This document shows positions 40,290 to 49,391 of a stretch of 64,000 nucleotides of DNA, piece by piece. A program made the translations under genes and the position numbers. Source of the DNA: Tropicibacter sp. Alg240-R139 (GTDB lineage: Bacteria; Pseudomonadota; Alphaproteobacteria; Rhodobacterales; Rhodobacteraceae); NCBI RefSeq assembly GCF_900537075.1, contig NZ_UNRA01000006.1, positions 62,001-126,000 on the forward strand, in the 5' to 3' direction. The stretch's first letter is position 1, and each line of letters opens with the position of its first letter. Under the pieces are notes generated by a model. It saw nothing but the letters and a program-made list of their open reading frames with translations. It made no database searches and was not told the origin of the DNA.

Positions 40290-42686
40290 ATGAAATTCAC
40301 CCTATCCTGGCTGAAGGACCACCTCGACACTGAGGCATCAGTGGACGAGATCGCCGAGGCCCTGACCGATCTGGGTCTTGAAGTCGAAGAGATCACCAAC
40401 CCAGCGGATCGCCTCAAAGGGTTCAAACTGGGCTATGTGAAACATGCCGAGAAACATCCCGACGCAGACAAGCTGCGGGTGTGCAAGGTCGACACCGATG
40501 AGGGCGAGTTGCAGATTATCTGCGGTGCCCCAAATGCGCGCGAAGGCATCACCGTCGTGGTCTGCAAGCCGGGCATGTATATCCCCGGCCTGGACATCAC
40601 CATTGGTGTGGGCAAGATCCGGGGCGTCGAAAGCTTTGGCATGATGGCATCCGAGCGCGAGCTGGAGCTTTCGGACGAGCACGACGGCATCATCGAACTG
40701 CCCTCGGGCGAGGTCGGCGATAGCTTTGTCGATTGGCTGGCCGAGAATGCACCCGCCAAGGTCGATCCGATGATCGAAATTGCGATCACACCGAACCGTC
40801 CTGACGCTTTGGGTGTGCACGGAATTGCCCGTGATCTGGCCGCGCGTGGTCTGGGTGTGCTGAAAGAGCGTGCTTATGAGCCGGTGCAGGGTGAATTCGC
40901 AAGCCCGATCAAGGTGACCATTGACGACGACACGCTGGACGGCTGTCCGCTGTTCACCGGTCGTATGATCCGTGGCGTCAAGAATGGCCCCAGCCCGCAG
41001 TGGCTGCAGGATCAGCTGACCGCGATTGGCCTGCGTCCGATCTCGGCTTTGGTAGACATCACCAATTATATGACGTTTGACGCCAATCGCCCGCTGCACG
41101 TCTTTGACGCCGACAAGGTTTCGGGCGATCTGCGTGTGCATCGCGCGGCGGGTGGCGAGAGTCTGACGGCGTTGGATGAGAAGGAATATGCCCTTCAGCC
41201 CGGCATGATGGTGATTTCGGACGACAAAGGACCGGAAAGCATCGCCGGTATCATGGGCGGCGACGAAACAGGCTGCACCGAAGAAACCGTGAATGTGTTT
41301 CTGGAAAGCGCGTTCTGGGATCACGTTCAGATTGCTCTGGCGGGTCGTGCGCTGAAAATCAACTCGGACGCGCGGTATCGGTTCGAACGCGGCGTTGATC
41401 CCGAGTACACGCTTGAAGGGCTGGAACACGCGACTCAGTTGATTCTGGATATCTGTGGTGGTGAAGCCTCTAACGTGGTAACCGCCGGCGCTGTGCCGGA
41501 CCATTCACGCGCCTACAAGCTGGACGCGGAGCGTGTGCAATCGCTGGTGGGCATGGATATTCCCGAAAGCGAACAGCGCCAGACTTTGACCCGTCTGGGG
41601 TTCCGTCTTGAGGGTAACATGGCCCATGTGCCCAGCTGGCGCCCCGATGTGCAGGGTGAAGCTGATCTGGTCGAAGAGGTTGCCCGTATCGCCTCTCTCA
41701 CCAAGCTCGAAGGTAAGCCGCTGCCGCGATTGACCGATGGGGTGCCAAAGCCGGTGATGACGCCTCAGCAGCGCCGTCAACAGATGGCACGCCGGACCTG
41801 CGCGGCTTTGGGGTACAACGAATGCGTATCCTACTCCTTCATCGATCAGGCCTCGGCGGCACTGTTTGGTGGCGGGGATGATGCGACGATGCTGGCCAAC
41901 CCGATCAGCTCGGACATGTCGCACATGCGTCCCGCGTTGCTGCCCGGTTTGTTGCAGGCTGCAGCGCGCAACCAGGCCCGCGGGTATATGGATTTGGCTC
42001 TGTTCGAGGTAGGCCCTGCCTTCCATGGTGGGGAGCCGGGCGAGCAGCACAACCTAATTTCGGGCCTTTTGGTCGGACGCAATGGTCCCAAGGATGTGCA
42101 TGGCGCATCGCGTCCCATTGATCTTTACGACGCCAAGGCGGACGCCGAGGCGGTGTTGGCAGCAATCGGTGCACCTGCCAAGGTGCAAATCCTGCGCGGC
42201 GCGCAGGGTTGGTGGCATCCGGGCCGCCACGGCAAGATCTGCCTGGGTCCCAAAAAGGTGTTGGGCGTCTTTGGCGAGCTGCATCCCAAAGTGCTGCAAG
42301 CGATGGATATCAAGGGTTCGGCTGTGGCCTTTACCATCTGGCCAGACGAGGTGCCGATGCCGCGCAAATCTGGCGCAAGCCGCGGGGCGTTGGAACTGCG
42401 CGATCTGCAAGCGGTCGAGCGTGATTTTGCTTTTGTCGTCGACGCAGGCGTTGAGGCGCTGACACTGGTTAATGCCGCTGCGGGGGCCGACAAAGTGATG
42501 ATCGAACAAGTCCGCGTGTTCGACGAATTTATCGGCGGGTCGTTGGGTGAGGGTAAGAAATCGCTTGCGATTACTGTACGCATGCAGCCGACCGAAAAGA
42601 CGTTGAAAGAAAAAGACATCGAAGCGATCAGCACCAAGATCGTCGACAAGGTGGTCAAGGCAACCGGCGGCACACTGCGCGGCTGA
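40290..42686 (+). CDS. pheT: Phenylalanyl-tRNA synthetase beta subunit
   Basis: A 798-residue subunit of usual length. It begins MKFTLSWLKDHLDTEAS, carries a tRNA-binding EMAP-like domain at about 40-150, the B5 DNA-binding-like domain near 410-480, catalytic-like modules, and an anticodon-binding FDX domain at the C-terminus (about 705-797, RDLQAVERDFAFVVDAG). It edits mischarged Tyr-tRNA-Phe. GGACGAGACGCA precedes the ATG. It has its own 190-base upstream gap and a terminator, so it need not share a transcript with pheS. Confidence 0.98.
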   Translation: MKFTLSWLKDHLDTEASVDEIAEALTDLGLEVEEITNPADRLKGFKLGYVKHAEKHPDADKLRVCKVDTDEGELQIICGAPNAREGITVVVCKPGMYIPGLDITIGVGKIRGVESFGMMASERELELSDEHDGIIELPSGEVGDSFVDWLAENAPAKVDPMIEIAITPNRPDALGVHGIARDLAARGLGVLKERAYEPVQGEFASPIKVTIDDDTLDGCPLFTGRMIRGVKNGPSPQWLQDQLTAIGLRPISALVDITNYMTFDANRPLHVFDADKVSGDLRVHRAAGGESLTALDEKEYALQPGMMVISDDKGPESIAGIMGGDETGCTEETVNVFLESAFWDHVQIALAGRALKINSDARYRFERGVDPEYTLEGLEHATQLILDICGGEASNVVTAGAVPDHSRAYKLDAERVQSLVGMDIPESEQRQTLTRLGFRLEGNMAHVPSWRPDVQGEADLVEEVARIASLTKLEGKPLPRLTDGVPKPVMTPQQRRQQMARRTCAALGYNECVSYSFIDQASAALFGGGDDATMLANPISSDMSHMRPALLPGLLQAAARNQARGYMDLALFEVGPAFHGGEPGEQHNLISGLLVGRNGPKDVHGASRPIDLYDAKADAEAVLAAIGAPAKVQILRGAQGWWHPGRHGKICLGPKKVLGVFGELHPKVLQAMDIKGSAVAFTIWPDEVPMPRKSGASRGALELRDLQAVERDFAFVVDAGVEALTLVNAAAGADKVMIEQVRVFDEFIGGSLGEGKKSLAITVRMQPTEKTLKEKDIEAISTKIVDKVVKATGGTLRG

Positions 42687-42720
42687 CCCCGGTGCAGGCC
42701 CGTATTTGGAATAAGAAGAA

Positions 42721-42742
42721 GGGGCAAATTGTGCCCCTTTTT
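42721..42742 (+). terminator. Rho-independent terminator after pheT
   Basis: GGGGCA/TGCCCC with a 5-base loop, followed by TTTTT, 35 bases after the pheT stop and 20 bases before the ytoQ start. Confidence 0.85.
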
Positions 42743-42762
42743 CATGTCAGGAGGAGAAAGAG

Positions 42763-43209
42763 ATGTTGAAGGTTTACCTGTCCGGCGAGATCCACACCGA
42801 TTGGCGCGAACAGATTACCCAAGGGGCGCAAGGTCTGGATGTGACATTCAGCAGCCCGGTCACTGATCATGAGGCCAGCGATGATTGCGGCGTGTCGATC
42901 CTGGGTGCAGAGCCGAACAAGTATTGGCACGACCACAAGGGCGCGATGGTCAACGCGATTCGCACTCGTAAGGGGATCGAAGACGCGGATGTGGTCGTTG
43001 TGCGCTTTGGCGACAAATATAAACAGTGGAACGCTGCTTTTGACGCGGGCTATGCCGCAGCCCTTGGCAAGTCGATCATTGTCCTTAACCCGCCCGAGCA
43101 TCAGCACGCGCTGAAAGAAGTTCACGCTGCGGCCCTGGCTGTCGCAGAAGAGCCGCAGCAGGTCGTCGAAATCCTGCACTATGTGCTGTCAGGCAATTTG
43201 CCCGGTTAA
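42763..43209 (+). CDS. YtoQ family protein
   Basis: A 148-residue protein with the YtoQ pattern: MLKVYLSGEIHTDWREQI at the start, then SSPVTDHEASDDCG, EDADVVVVRFGDKYKQWNAA and a GKSIIVLNPPEH strand. The fold is similar to nucleoside 2-deoxyribosyltransferases, so it may bind nucleosides, but no reaction is known. AGGAGGAGAAAGAG precedes the ATG. It ends 4 bases inside the convergent GST gene. Confidence 0.9.
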   Translation: MLKVYLSGEIHTDWREQITQGAQGLDVTFSSPVTDHEASDDCGVSILGAEPNKYWHDHKGAMVNAIRTRKGIEDADVVVVRFGDKYKQWNAAFDAGYAAALGKSIIVLNPPEHQHALKEVHAAALAVAEEPQQVVEILHYVLSGNLPG

Positions 43210-43904
43210 TCGCGCGCAGGGATGTTTGCGCCTCGCTGTACGGCGGGGCGTTCGAGGAAGCGTTCAAGATATGCCACGACGTTTTTGCGGTCGGGCAGTT
43301 CGACAACGTCGGCTGCGCCGTAGAAATCCAGCCCCTTGAGCCATGGCGCAATGGCCATGTCGGCGATGGAATAGTCGCCGGCGATCCAATCCTGCCCATC
43401 CAGCTGGCCGTCTATTACACTCAACAGGCGCTTGGCCTCGTTGATGTAGCGTTCACGCGGACGAGGATCTTCGATTTCTGCGCCTGCAAATTTGTAGAAG
43501 AACCCAAGCTGGCCCAGCATCGGGCCAACGCCGCCCATTTGGAACATCAACCATTGGGTGATGTGATGCTTGTCGCTGGCGGTATTGCCGATGAACTTGC
43601 CAGTCTTTTCTGCTAGATACAACAGGATCGCACCGCTTTCGAATAGGCCAATCGGCGCGCCATCCGGCCCATTGGGGTCGATGATTGCGGGGATCTTGTT
43701 GTTGGGATTCAGCGACAGGAATTCGGGGCTTTTGACGTCTGCATCGGCCAACGTGACCTTATGGGCCTCGTACTCTAGCCCGGTTTCCTCAAGCATGATC
43801 GACGCCTTGACGCCATTTGGGGTCGGAAAAGAGTAAAGCTGAAGAATGTCGGGATTATGGGCGGGCCATTTCCGGGTAATGGGAAAAGCGGATAGGTCGG
43901 TCAT
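43206..43904 (-). CDS. Glutathione S-transferase (YghU/Nu-class-like)
   Basis: A 232-residue two-domain protein. The thioredoxin-like half (about 18-105) has LQLYSFPTPNGVKASIMLEE and the cis-Pro region NKIPAIIDP, plus FESGAILLYLAEK for glutathione binding; the all-helical half follows, with YSIADMAIAPWLKG. The sequence is closest to the YghU/YfcG type, some members of which are disulfide-bond reductases. ATG 43904 has GGAG upstream, and the remaining frame start at 43928 is less likely. Confidence 0.93.
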   Translation of the reverse strand: MTDLSAFPITRKWPAHNPDILQLYSFPTPNGVKASIMLEETGLEYEAHKVTLADADVKSPEFLSLNPNNKIPAIIDPNGPDGAPIGLFESGAILLYLAEKTGKFIGNTASDKHHITQWLMFQMGGVGPMLGQLGFFYKFAGAEIEDPRPRERYINEAKRLLSVIDGQLDGQDWIAGDYSIADMAIAPWLKGLDFYGAADVVELPDRKNVVAYLERFLERPAVQRGANIPARD

Positions 43905-44128
43905 TTGGTTCTCCGGGTTTTGCTGCACTCCAACTTAAGGGCTGATGCGCGTTATAACAGGGGGCATCCTGTGCGTCCTGCTTGGGGTGACTGTTCACAT
44001 GTGAACATGATGGGGAACTGAGCTCGATCAAAAACCTAGACGGGGCAGAGAATTTTACGAATGATCATTGGCAACCTGTGCGGGAGGGATCTCAGCACGG
44101 GACAATGTGTCATATAAAGGAGACGCAC

Positions 44129-44935
44129 GTGGAAGAGGTTCTCTCACAAACCGAAGCCTATGGCCCGGTCGTACTAAATGCCGTCAAGGCGCTGATTGTT
44201 CTGATCGTTGGCTGGATCGCGGCTGGGATGATTGGAGGTATGGTACGGCGCCGTATAAACAAGACGCCCCAGATCGACCCCACGTTGGGTAATTTCATGG
44301 CCAGCATGGTCAAATGGGTCATCCTGGCGATTGTCCTGGTGGCTGTCCTTGGTATCTTTGGTATCCAGGCGACAAGCATCGTCGCCATACTGGGCGCGGC
44401 CTCGCTGGCCATTGGTCTGGCGCTGCAGGGGACACTCAGCGATCTGGCGGCTGGCGTGATGTTGGTGGTGTTTCGCCCCTACAAGCTGGGTCAATATGTG
44501 GATATTGGTGGCACTGCGGGCACGGTAAAGGATTTGAACCTTTTTGTGACGGAGCTTGTGACACCCGACAACGTGCAAATCATCGTGCCCAATGGTCAGG
44601 CCTGGGGTTCGGTCATTACCAACTATTCTGCCCATGACACCCGTCGGGTCGATCTGGTTTTCGGAATTGATTATGGTGACAGCGCCGACACCGCGATACA
44701 GATCATCGAAGAAGTGGCCGTGGCAGACGAGCGTGTTCTGTCCGATCCTGCACCATGGGTGCGTGTCACCAATCTTGGTGACAGCTCCGTCGATTTGACG
44801 GCACGGATCTGGTGCAACGCGGCGGACTATTGGGAGCTGAAATTTCAGCTGACCAAAGCGGTGAAAGAGGCGTTCGACGCCAAGGGAATTTCGATCCCGT
44901 ACCCCCACGCAGTCGAGATACAGAAAAAGGGCTGA
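44129..44935 (+). CDS. Small-conductance mechanosensitive channel (MscS family)
   Basis: A 268-residue channel subunit. Three N-terminal membrane helices are followed by the pore helix GAASLAIGLALQGTLSDLAA (about 94-113), whose Gly/Ala pattern is the MscS hallmark, then the cytoplasmic beta domain with PYKLGQYVDIGGTAGTVKD and VPNGQAWGSVITNYS. It opens on hypo-osmotic shock to release solutes such as ectoine. GTG 44129 has AAGGAG 7 bases upstream and is preferred over earlier codons. ectABC lies 0.9 kb away. Confidence 0.93.
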   Translation: MEEVLSQTEAYGPVVLNAVKALIVLIVGWIAAGMIGGMVRRRINKTPQIDPTLGNFMASMVKWVILAIVLVAVLGIFGIQATSIVAILGAASLAIGLALQGTLSDLAAGVMLVVFRPYKLGQYVDIGGTAGTVKDLNLFVTELVTPDNVQIIVPNGQAWGSVITNYSAHDTRRVDLVFGIDYGDSADTAIQIIEEVAVADERVLSDPAPWVRVTNLGDSSVDLTARIWCNAADYWELKFQLTKAVKEAFDAKGISIPYPHAVEIQKKG

Positions 44936-44973
44936 AGCCTGCAAATTTTTGGGCCGGATCGTCAGGAATCCGT

Positions 44974-45002
44974 TTGACACCGGCCCAAGCCTTGGGTACT
45001 GC
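44974..45002 (+). promoter_or_regulatory. Promoter of tRNA-Met
   Basis: TTGACA (44974-44979) and TACTGC (44997-45002) are spaced by 17 bases, with the tRNA start 17 bases further on. The -35 is consensus and the -10 is weak, usual for alphaproteobacterial stable RNA. An inverted repeat GGGCCGG/CCGGCCC (44951-44986) overlaps it. Confidence 0.6.
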
Positions 45003-45018
45003 ACCTCGCACTGGATAC

Positions 45019-45095
45019 GGCGTGATAGCTCAGTTGGTTAGAGCACAGCACTCATAATGCTGGGGTCGGCGGTTCAAGTCCGCCTCACGCTACCA
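45019..45095 (+). tRNA. tRNA-Met (anticodon CAT, elongator)
   Basis: 77 bases with encoded CCA. The acceptor GGCGTGA pairs with TCACGCT (G-U at the first pair), the D arm is TAGCTCAGTTGGTTAGAGC, the anticodon stem CAGCA/TGCTG holds loop CTCATAA, and the T arm has GGTTCAAGTCC. The first pair and stem shape fit elongator tRNA-Met; tRNA-Ile2 (lysidine-modified CAT) cannot be excluded without comparison. Confidence 0.93.
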
Positions 45096-45148
45096 GTCTT
45101 TTCTGACATGCGACATCCTAGGGGCAAAAAAGCGCCATTGCGGAACAC

Positions 45149-45667
45149 TTATTCGGTAGGCCTGATTTCGCCCGTGTCCAAGACCGGGGACGCGTCCATG
45201 TCCTCTGCATCTAGCATGGTGGCCACACGTTCAAGACTGGCGACGAGCATGGCCTGCTCCCAGTCTTCCATGGCGGCAAACTTGCGCACGAAACGTTGTT
45301 GCAGTGGATCCGGCGCTTCCTGGAGGACCGTGCGGCCATCGCCGGTCAGCAAAATGTTTATCTGGCGCCGGTCCTGAGTTGATTTTTCGCGCACTGCCAA
45401 CCCGTCACGGACCAATTTGTCGACCAGAGAGGTCACTGTACCCTGAGAGACGCGCATTCTGACCGAAATGGCCTTGGCTGTGGCGTATCCTTGTTCCGAG
45501 ACAATTTGCAGGACGCGAAACTGGGTGGGAGTGACGCCCGTTGACTGGCGAATTTCACGGCCGAACAGTTCTGTCGCGCGCACAATCCGCCTTAGGGCAA
45601 TCAAGCTGCTGTCGATACGATCCAAATCGCCTCCATTGGTTTGATTGACGAAATATACTTTGTTCAT
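45149..45667 (-). CDS. MarR-family regulator, EctR/CosR-like
   Basis: A 172-residue regulator with a central winged helix (about 55-110, ATAKAISVRMRVSQGTVTSLVDKLVRDGL, then DRRQINI in the wing). The opening RIDSSLIALRRIVRATELFG and its place divergent from ectA match EctR1/CosR-type proteins that repress ectoine genes at low salt. The 174-base gap between them is A+T-rich and holds a partial dyad. Direct control of ectABC is well supported by context but not shown by sequence alone. Confidence 0.88.
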   Translation of the reverse strand: MNKVYFVNQTNGGDLDRIDSSLIALRRIVRATELFGREIRQSTGVTPTQFRVLQIVSEQGYATAKAISVRMRVSQGTVTSLVDKLVRDGLAVREKSTQDRRQINILLTGDGRTVLQEAPDPLQQRFVRKFAAMEDWEQAMLVASLERVATMLDAEDMDASPVLDTGEIRPTE

Positions 45668-45684
45668 CTTTGAGGTGCAAATTC

Positions 45685-45707
45685 AAACTTAATTGGCAAG
45701 TCAAAGC
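45685..45707. promoter_or_regulatory. Possible MarR operator upstream of ectA
   Basis: AACTT and AAGTC lie as an imperfect inverted repeat around AATTGGC within an A+T-rich stretch, between the start codons of the regulator and ectA. It is short and imperfect, so this is a low-confidence assignment. Confidence 0.3.
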
Positions 45708-45841
45708 TTTTTCCTCACCGGGGTGTCTGAATTTTGCCTAAAAAATCAATGAAATCTCGAGCATTCCGGCAATATTGCTTCGGCTGTTGAGCTTTTGGAT
45801 CTGCCATGTTACTTCGATATCCGAAGCGAAAGGAGCCCGCA

Positions 45842-46372
45842 ATGCAACACCCCGCTCACCCAATGCGCGCTGATCTACCAACTCTGCGCAAGCCCATCGC
45901 CAAAGATGGCGCAGATATCTGGAAATTGGTCCGGGCTTGCCGTCCGCTCGATGAAAACTCCATGTACTGCAACCTGCTGCAATGCGATCACTTTGCCGAC
46001 ACTTGCGTTCTGGCCGAGATGCAGGGCGAGATTGCGGGTTGGATATCCGCTTATGTCATGCCCAACGAACCCGATACGTTGTTTGTCTGGCAGGTCGCGG
46101 TTTCGGATATCGCGCGCGGACAGGGGCTGGGTGGTTTGATGCTGCAAACAATCCTGAACCGCCCGCAGTGCAAAGACGTGACCCGAGTGCAAACGACCAT
46201 TACCGCTGACAATGAGGCCTCTTGGTCTCTGTTCCGCAAATTTGCACGCCGTCAGGAAACTGAATTGGACGTCACGCCCTATTACACGCAGTCGCTGCAT
46301 TTTCAGGAGCGTCACAAGACCGAGCACATGGTCACGATTCCATTGGCCAATCGGGCGCGGCTGGCCGCCTAA
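45842..46372 (+). CDS. ectA: L-2,4-diaminobutyrate acetyltransferase
   Basis: A 176-residue GNAT enzyme that makes N-gamma-acetyl-2,4-diaminobutyrate, the second step of ectoine synthesis. Recognisable stretches are LRKPIAKDGADIWKLVRACR then PLDENSMYCNLLQCDHFADT, and VWQVAVSDIARGQGLGGLML with the acetyl-CoA-binding loop QGLGG. ATG 45842 has AAAGGAG upstream. It starts ectABC, with ectB 66 bases on. Confidence 0.96.
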   Translation: MQHPAHPMRADLPTLRKPIAKDGADIWKLVRACRPLDENSMYCNLLQCDHFADTCVLAEMQGEIAGWISAYVMPNEPDTLFVWQVAVSDIARGQGLGGLMLQTILNRPQCKDVTRVQTTITADNEASWSLFRKFARRQETELDVTPYYTQSLHFQERHKTEHMVTIPLANRARLAA

Positions 46373-46438
46373 GTCATGCGCCCCCCACTGCTGAGCAGCC
46401 TGTTACTTTTTCAACCGCCAGAACCCGAGAGAGGTCGT

Positions 46439-47725
46439 ATGCTTACGAACCCGTCCGACATTGCCATTTTTTCACGCCGCGAATCCGAGGCGCGCAGTTA
46501 TTGCCGGAGCTTTGATGCCGTTTTCACCTCGGCCAGCGGATCCGAACTGATCGCCACCAGTGGCACACGATACATTGATTTCCTTGCCGGGTGTTCCTCG
46601 CTGAACTATGGCCACAATGACCCGGACATGAAGCGAGCTTTGATTGCTCATCTTGAGTCTGACGGGCTGGCCCATGGGCTGGATCTGCACACCGATGCCA
46701 AAGCCGAGTTTCTAACCGCGTTCGACCGTTTCATCCTTCAGCCGCGCAAGATGGATCACAAGGTGATGTTTACCGGCCCAACGGGGGCAAATGCGGTTGA
46801 GGCGGCGCTGAAACTTGCGCGTAAGGTAACCGGGCGCGACAATGTGCTTGCCTTCACCAACGGGTTTCACGGCGTAACGCTAGGGGCGCTTTCGGCGACC
46901 GGCAACAGCTATCACCGCGGTGGTGCAGGCACCACACTAAACGGCGTGACCCGGATGCCTTATGATGGCTATTTCCCTGGCGACACCGACACCGCCGATT
47001 TCCTCGAAGCGATGCTCAATGACCGCTCGTCTGGGCTTGATGCTCCGGCGGCGATCCTTCTGGAGACGGTGCAGGGTGAAGGCGGGTTGAATGTTGCCAG
47101 CCCCGAATGGATTCGTCGCATTGCTAAGCTTGCCAAAGAACATGGCGCGCTTCTGATCGTTGATGACATTCAGGCGGGGTGCGGTCGGACCGGCGGTTTC
47201 TTCTCATTTGATGATATGGGCGTAACCCCGGACATTGTCACGCTGGCAAAATCCGTTTCAGGCTTTGGCCTGCCGATGGCGTTGCTGCTGGTTCGTCCAG
47301 AGCATGACATCTTTGGTCCAGCCGAACACAATGGCACGTTCCGCGGCAACACTCACGCCTTTGTCACGGCACGCGTGGCGGTAACAAAATTCTGGGCCGA
47401 TGATCGCTTTCAGAAAGACGTCGCCGCCAAAGCGCGGCAAATGACTGCAGCGTTGGAGGAGATGGCCGAGCTGCTGCCGGGGTCCAAGCTCAAGGGGCGT
47501 GGCATGATGCAGGGGCTGGATGTGGGGTCAGGCGATCTAGCCGCCGAGATCTGCGCCCGGGCTTTCCGGGACGGGTTGATCATCGAAACCTCAGGGAATG
47601 AGGATCAGGTGGTCAAGATCTTGGCCCCACTGACCACGGATGAAGAGACCCTTCAGAGAGGTCTCAACATCCTGCGAAACGCCATTCGCCGGGTCACCGA
47701 TTCAAGCAAATTTGCGGCGGAGTAA
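46439..47725 (+). CDS. ectB: Diaminobutyrate-2-oxoglutarate transaminase
   Basis: A 428-residue class III PLP transaminase that forms 2,4-diaminobutyrate from aspartate semialdehyde and glutamate. The cofactor site includes GPTGANAVEAALKLARKVTG, IVDDIQAGCGRTG and the Schiff-base lysine in TLAKSVSGFGLPM. It opens IFSRRESEARSYCRSFDAVF, as EctB proteins do. ATG 46439 follows GAGAGAGG; a longer frame to 46376 would add 21 residues. ectC begins 3 bases after its stop. Confidence 0.97.
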   Translation: MLTNPSDIAIFSRRESEARSYCRSFDAVFTSASGSELIATSGTRYIDFLAGCSSLNYGHNDPDMKRALIAHLESDGLAHGLDLHTDAKAEFLTAFDRFILQPRKMDHKVMFTGPTGANAVEAALKLARKVTGRDNVLAFTNGFHGVTLGALSATGNSYHRGGAGTTLNGVTRMPYDGYFPGDTDTADFLEAMLNDRSSGLDAPAAILLETVQGEGGLNVASPEWIRRIAKLAKEHGALLIVDDIQAGCGRTGGFFSFDDMGVTPDIVTLAKSVSGFGLPMALLLVRPEHDIFGPAEHNGTFRGNTHAFVTARVAVTKFWADDRFQKDVAAKARQMTAALEEMAELLPGSKLKGRGMMQGLDVGSGDLAAEICARAFRDGLIIETSGNEDQVVKILAPLTTDEETLQRGLNILRNAIRRVTDSSKFAAE

Positions 47726-47728
47726 GGC

Positions 47729-48133
47729 ATGATTGTACGAGATTTTAACGAGATCGTTGAGAAAGAGCGCGACCGCGTCGTGTCAGATGCACAATGGAGC
47801 AGCGTTCGTATGCTGCTGGCGGATGACGGAATGGGGTTTTCTTTCCACATCACCTTTCTTGACGCAGGTTCGGAACACACGTTCGAATACAAGAACCATT
47901 TCGAGAGCGTCTATTGCATGCAAGGCACAGGTTCGATCACCGACGTCGCGACCGGTGAAACACACTACATCAAGCCGGGCGTGATGTATGCGCTGGACAA
48001 GCATGACCGCCACATCCTGCGTGCCGAAGAAGAACTGGTCATGGCGTGTTGCTTCAACCCGCCAGTGACCGGGAACGAAGTGCATCGCGAAGATGGCTCC
48101 TATGCGACTGCAGAGGACCTGGAGACGGCCTGA
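47729..48133 (+). CDS. ectC: Ectoine synthase
   Basis: A 134-residue cupin that cyclises N-gamma-acetyl-diaminobutyrate to ectoine. The sequence [40 protein letters not shown] and [20 protein letters not shown] is standard; the iron-binding Glu, Tyr and His residues are in these blocks. It is coupled to ectB by a 3-base gap. No ectD (hydroxylase) or ectoine-specific aspartokinase follows, so the product here is ectoine and precursor supply uses a housekeeping aspartokinase elsewhere. Confidence 0.97.
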   Translation: MIVRDFNEIVEKERDRVVSDAQWSSVRMLLADDGMGFSFHITFLDAGSEHTFEYKNHFESVYCMQGTGSITDVATGETHYIKPGVMYALDKHDRHILRAEEELVMACCFNPPVTGNEVHREDGSYATAEDLETA

Positions 48134-48186
48134 GAGGTTCTGACTTTCTTGGCCGGATAACGTCGCTATTCCCCTAGGCACACCGT

Positions 48187-48325
48187 TTAGAAAATCGGCG
48201 ACAGCTCATCGTCGCGCATCTGCCAGCTGCGCGACACTTCGATCCACTGTCACCATGCGGTGTGTGCTTGTTCCATCCCGATGATTGCGGGCTTCGCCTT
48301 TCCAACTATTGTGCCAGCGCAGTTC
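48187..48325 (-). pseudogene. C-terminal remnant of an unknown protein, with in-frame stop
   Basis: The minus strand between the LysR gene and ectC carries about 46 codons with protein-like sequence: GTIVGKAKPAIIGMEQAHTA, then an in-frame TGA, then QWIEVSRSWQMRDDELSPIF and TAA at 48187. No start codon or ribosome site is in place. It looks like the tail of a gene whose body was removed when the LysR region was placed here. I cannot name the parent. Confidence 0.35.
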
Positions 48326-49262
48326 ACTCTGCACTGGGGTTGGCCTTTACCTCTTCCAGCATTCTTAACACTTCGGCTTTCCAGCCAGCCTTGATTTTCA
48401 ACGCCAATTGAGACGGCGGTCGGTGTTTGGGTTGAAGGATCGCATACTCATACCGGAGCGGGTTTTTGAACGGCAGGAAGATGACCCTGCCGTTTGACAG
48501 GTTGAGCGCCCGTTCGGTGCACACGGTCAGCGGATCCACGATCGAACAGCACTGTCCCGAGCTGACAAACGGTATGAGGGGGAGAAAGTACTGACAGGTC
48601 ACCGTCGGGTTGTAATTGGCGGTTACGTCCTGAAATTCCTGTCGGATTCTTCGCTGAAATGGGTGGTTGGCATGCATGCCGCCCATCGGAGCTCCATCAA
48701 GGTCAGAGATCGAGATGCTGCCGCTTGACGCGAGCGGATGATCGCAATCCACCGCACAAAAACAATCTGCCCTAACAATGTCTGCTGAGTACTGAGGCTC
48801 TTTTCCAGTCGAATGCTCAAAATCGGCAAAGCCGAAATCAATGGTTTGGCTCCCCGCAAGCTCCATTATCTGAGGCGAGCTGCGGGTGGATAACGTTGTT
48901 CGGATGTCGGGATTTCCGCCAACCCACGCGCTTATGAAGTGAGGGAATAGAAAGGCCGAGGGCCCTGGCATCGTCGCGATGTTCAAACTGCCAGAGCTGC
49001 CCTTGATTAGCCCGTCCATCGTGCGCGAAATCGTTGCAAGCCGATCCAAAACTTCGGACGATTCAGCCAACAGATAATGAGCCTCGGGGACAGGAACTAG
49101 CCTGCGTCCCTTGCGTTCGAAGAGGGTTAACCCAAGTGTTTTTTCAAGGTTCTTCAAAGCCAAGCTGATCGCGGGCTGTGTGCGGTTCAGTTTCTTGGCG
49201 GTTTGAGAGATGGAGCCAGTTTCCATCACTTCGCGAAATACCGTGAGCTGCGTTAGGTTCAT
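48324..49262 (-). CDS. LysR-family transcriptional regulator
   Basis: A 312-residue regulator with an N-terminal winged helix (SISQTAKKLNRTQPAISLAL then NLEKTLG, about 15-60) and a periplasmic-binding-like effector domain. It is divergent from the TAXI transporter operon across 129 A+T-rich bases, so it is the probable regulator of that operon. Its G+C content appears lower than the surrounding core genes. Its 3' end touches a degraded sequence. Confidence 0.92.
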   Translation of the reverse strand: MNLTQLTVFREVMETGSISQTAKKLNRTQPAISLALKNLEKTLGLTLFERKGRRLVPVPEAHYLLAESSEVLDRLATISRTMDGLIKGSSGSLNIATMPGPSAFLFPHFISAWVGGNPDIRTTLSTRSSPQIMELAGSQTIDFGFADFEHSTGKEPQYSADIVRADCFCAVDCDHPLASSGSISISDLDGAPMGGMHANHPFQRRIRQEFQDVTANYNPTVTCQYFLPLIPFVSSGQCCSIVDPLTVCTERALNLSNGRVIFLPFKNPLRYEYAILQPKHRPPSQLALKIKAGWKAEVLRMLEEVKANPSAE

Positions 49263-49391
49263 ATCGAATGTATAAGGTAAACTTTAGTTTTGTGAAATAT
49301 AACAAATTTGTATTAATGCAAATTCCCTCTAGGCTTGAAGGATCGAAAATTCGGCGGAACCGAATCCAACGATCCAACAAGGGAGACGAAG

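Noticed and set aside
40338-41504. 388-codon open frame opposite pheT
   Set aside because: Antisense shadow of a certain gene.
44951-44986. GGGCCGG/CCGGCCC as the terminator of the MscS gene
   Set aside because: The arms are 22 bases apart, no T-run follows, and the -35 box of tRNA-Met lies inside, so termination is not convincing.
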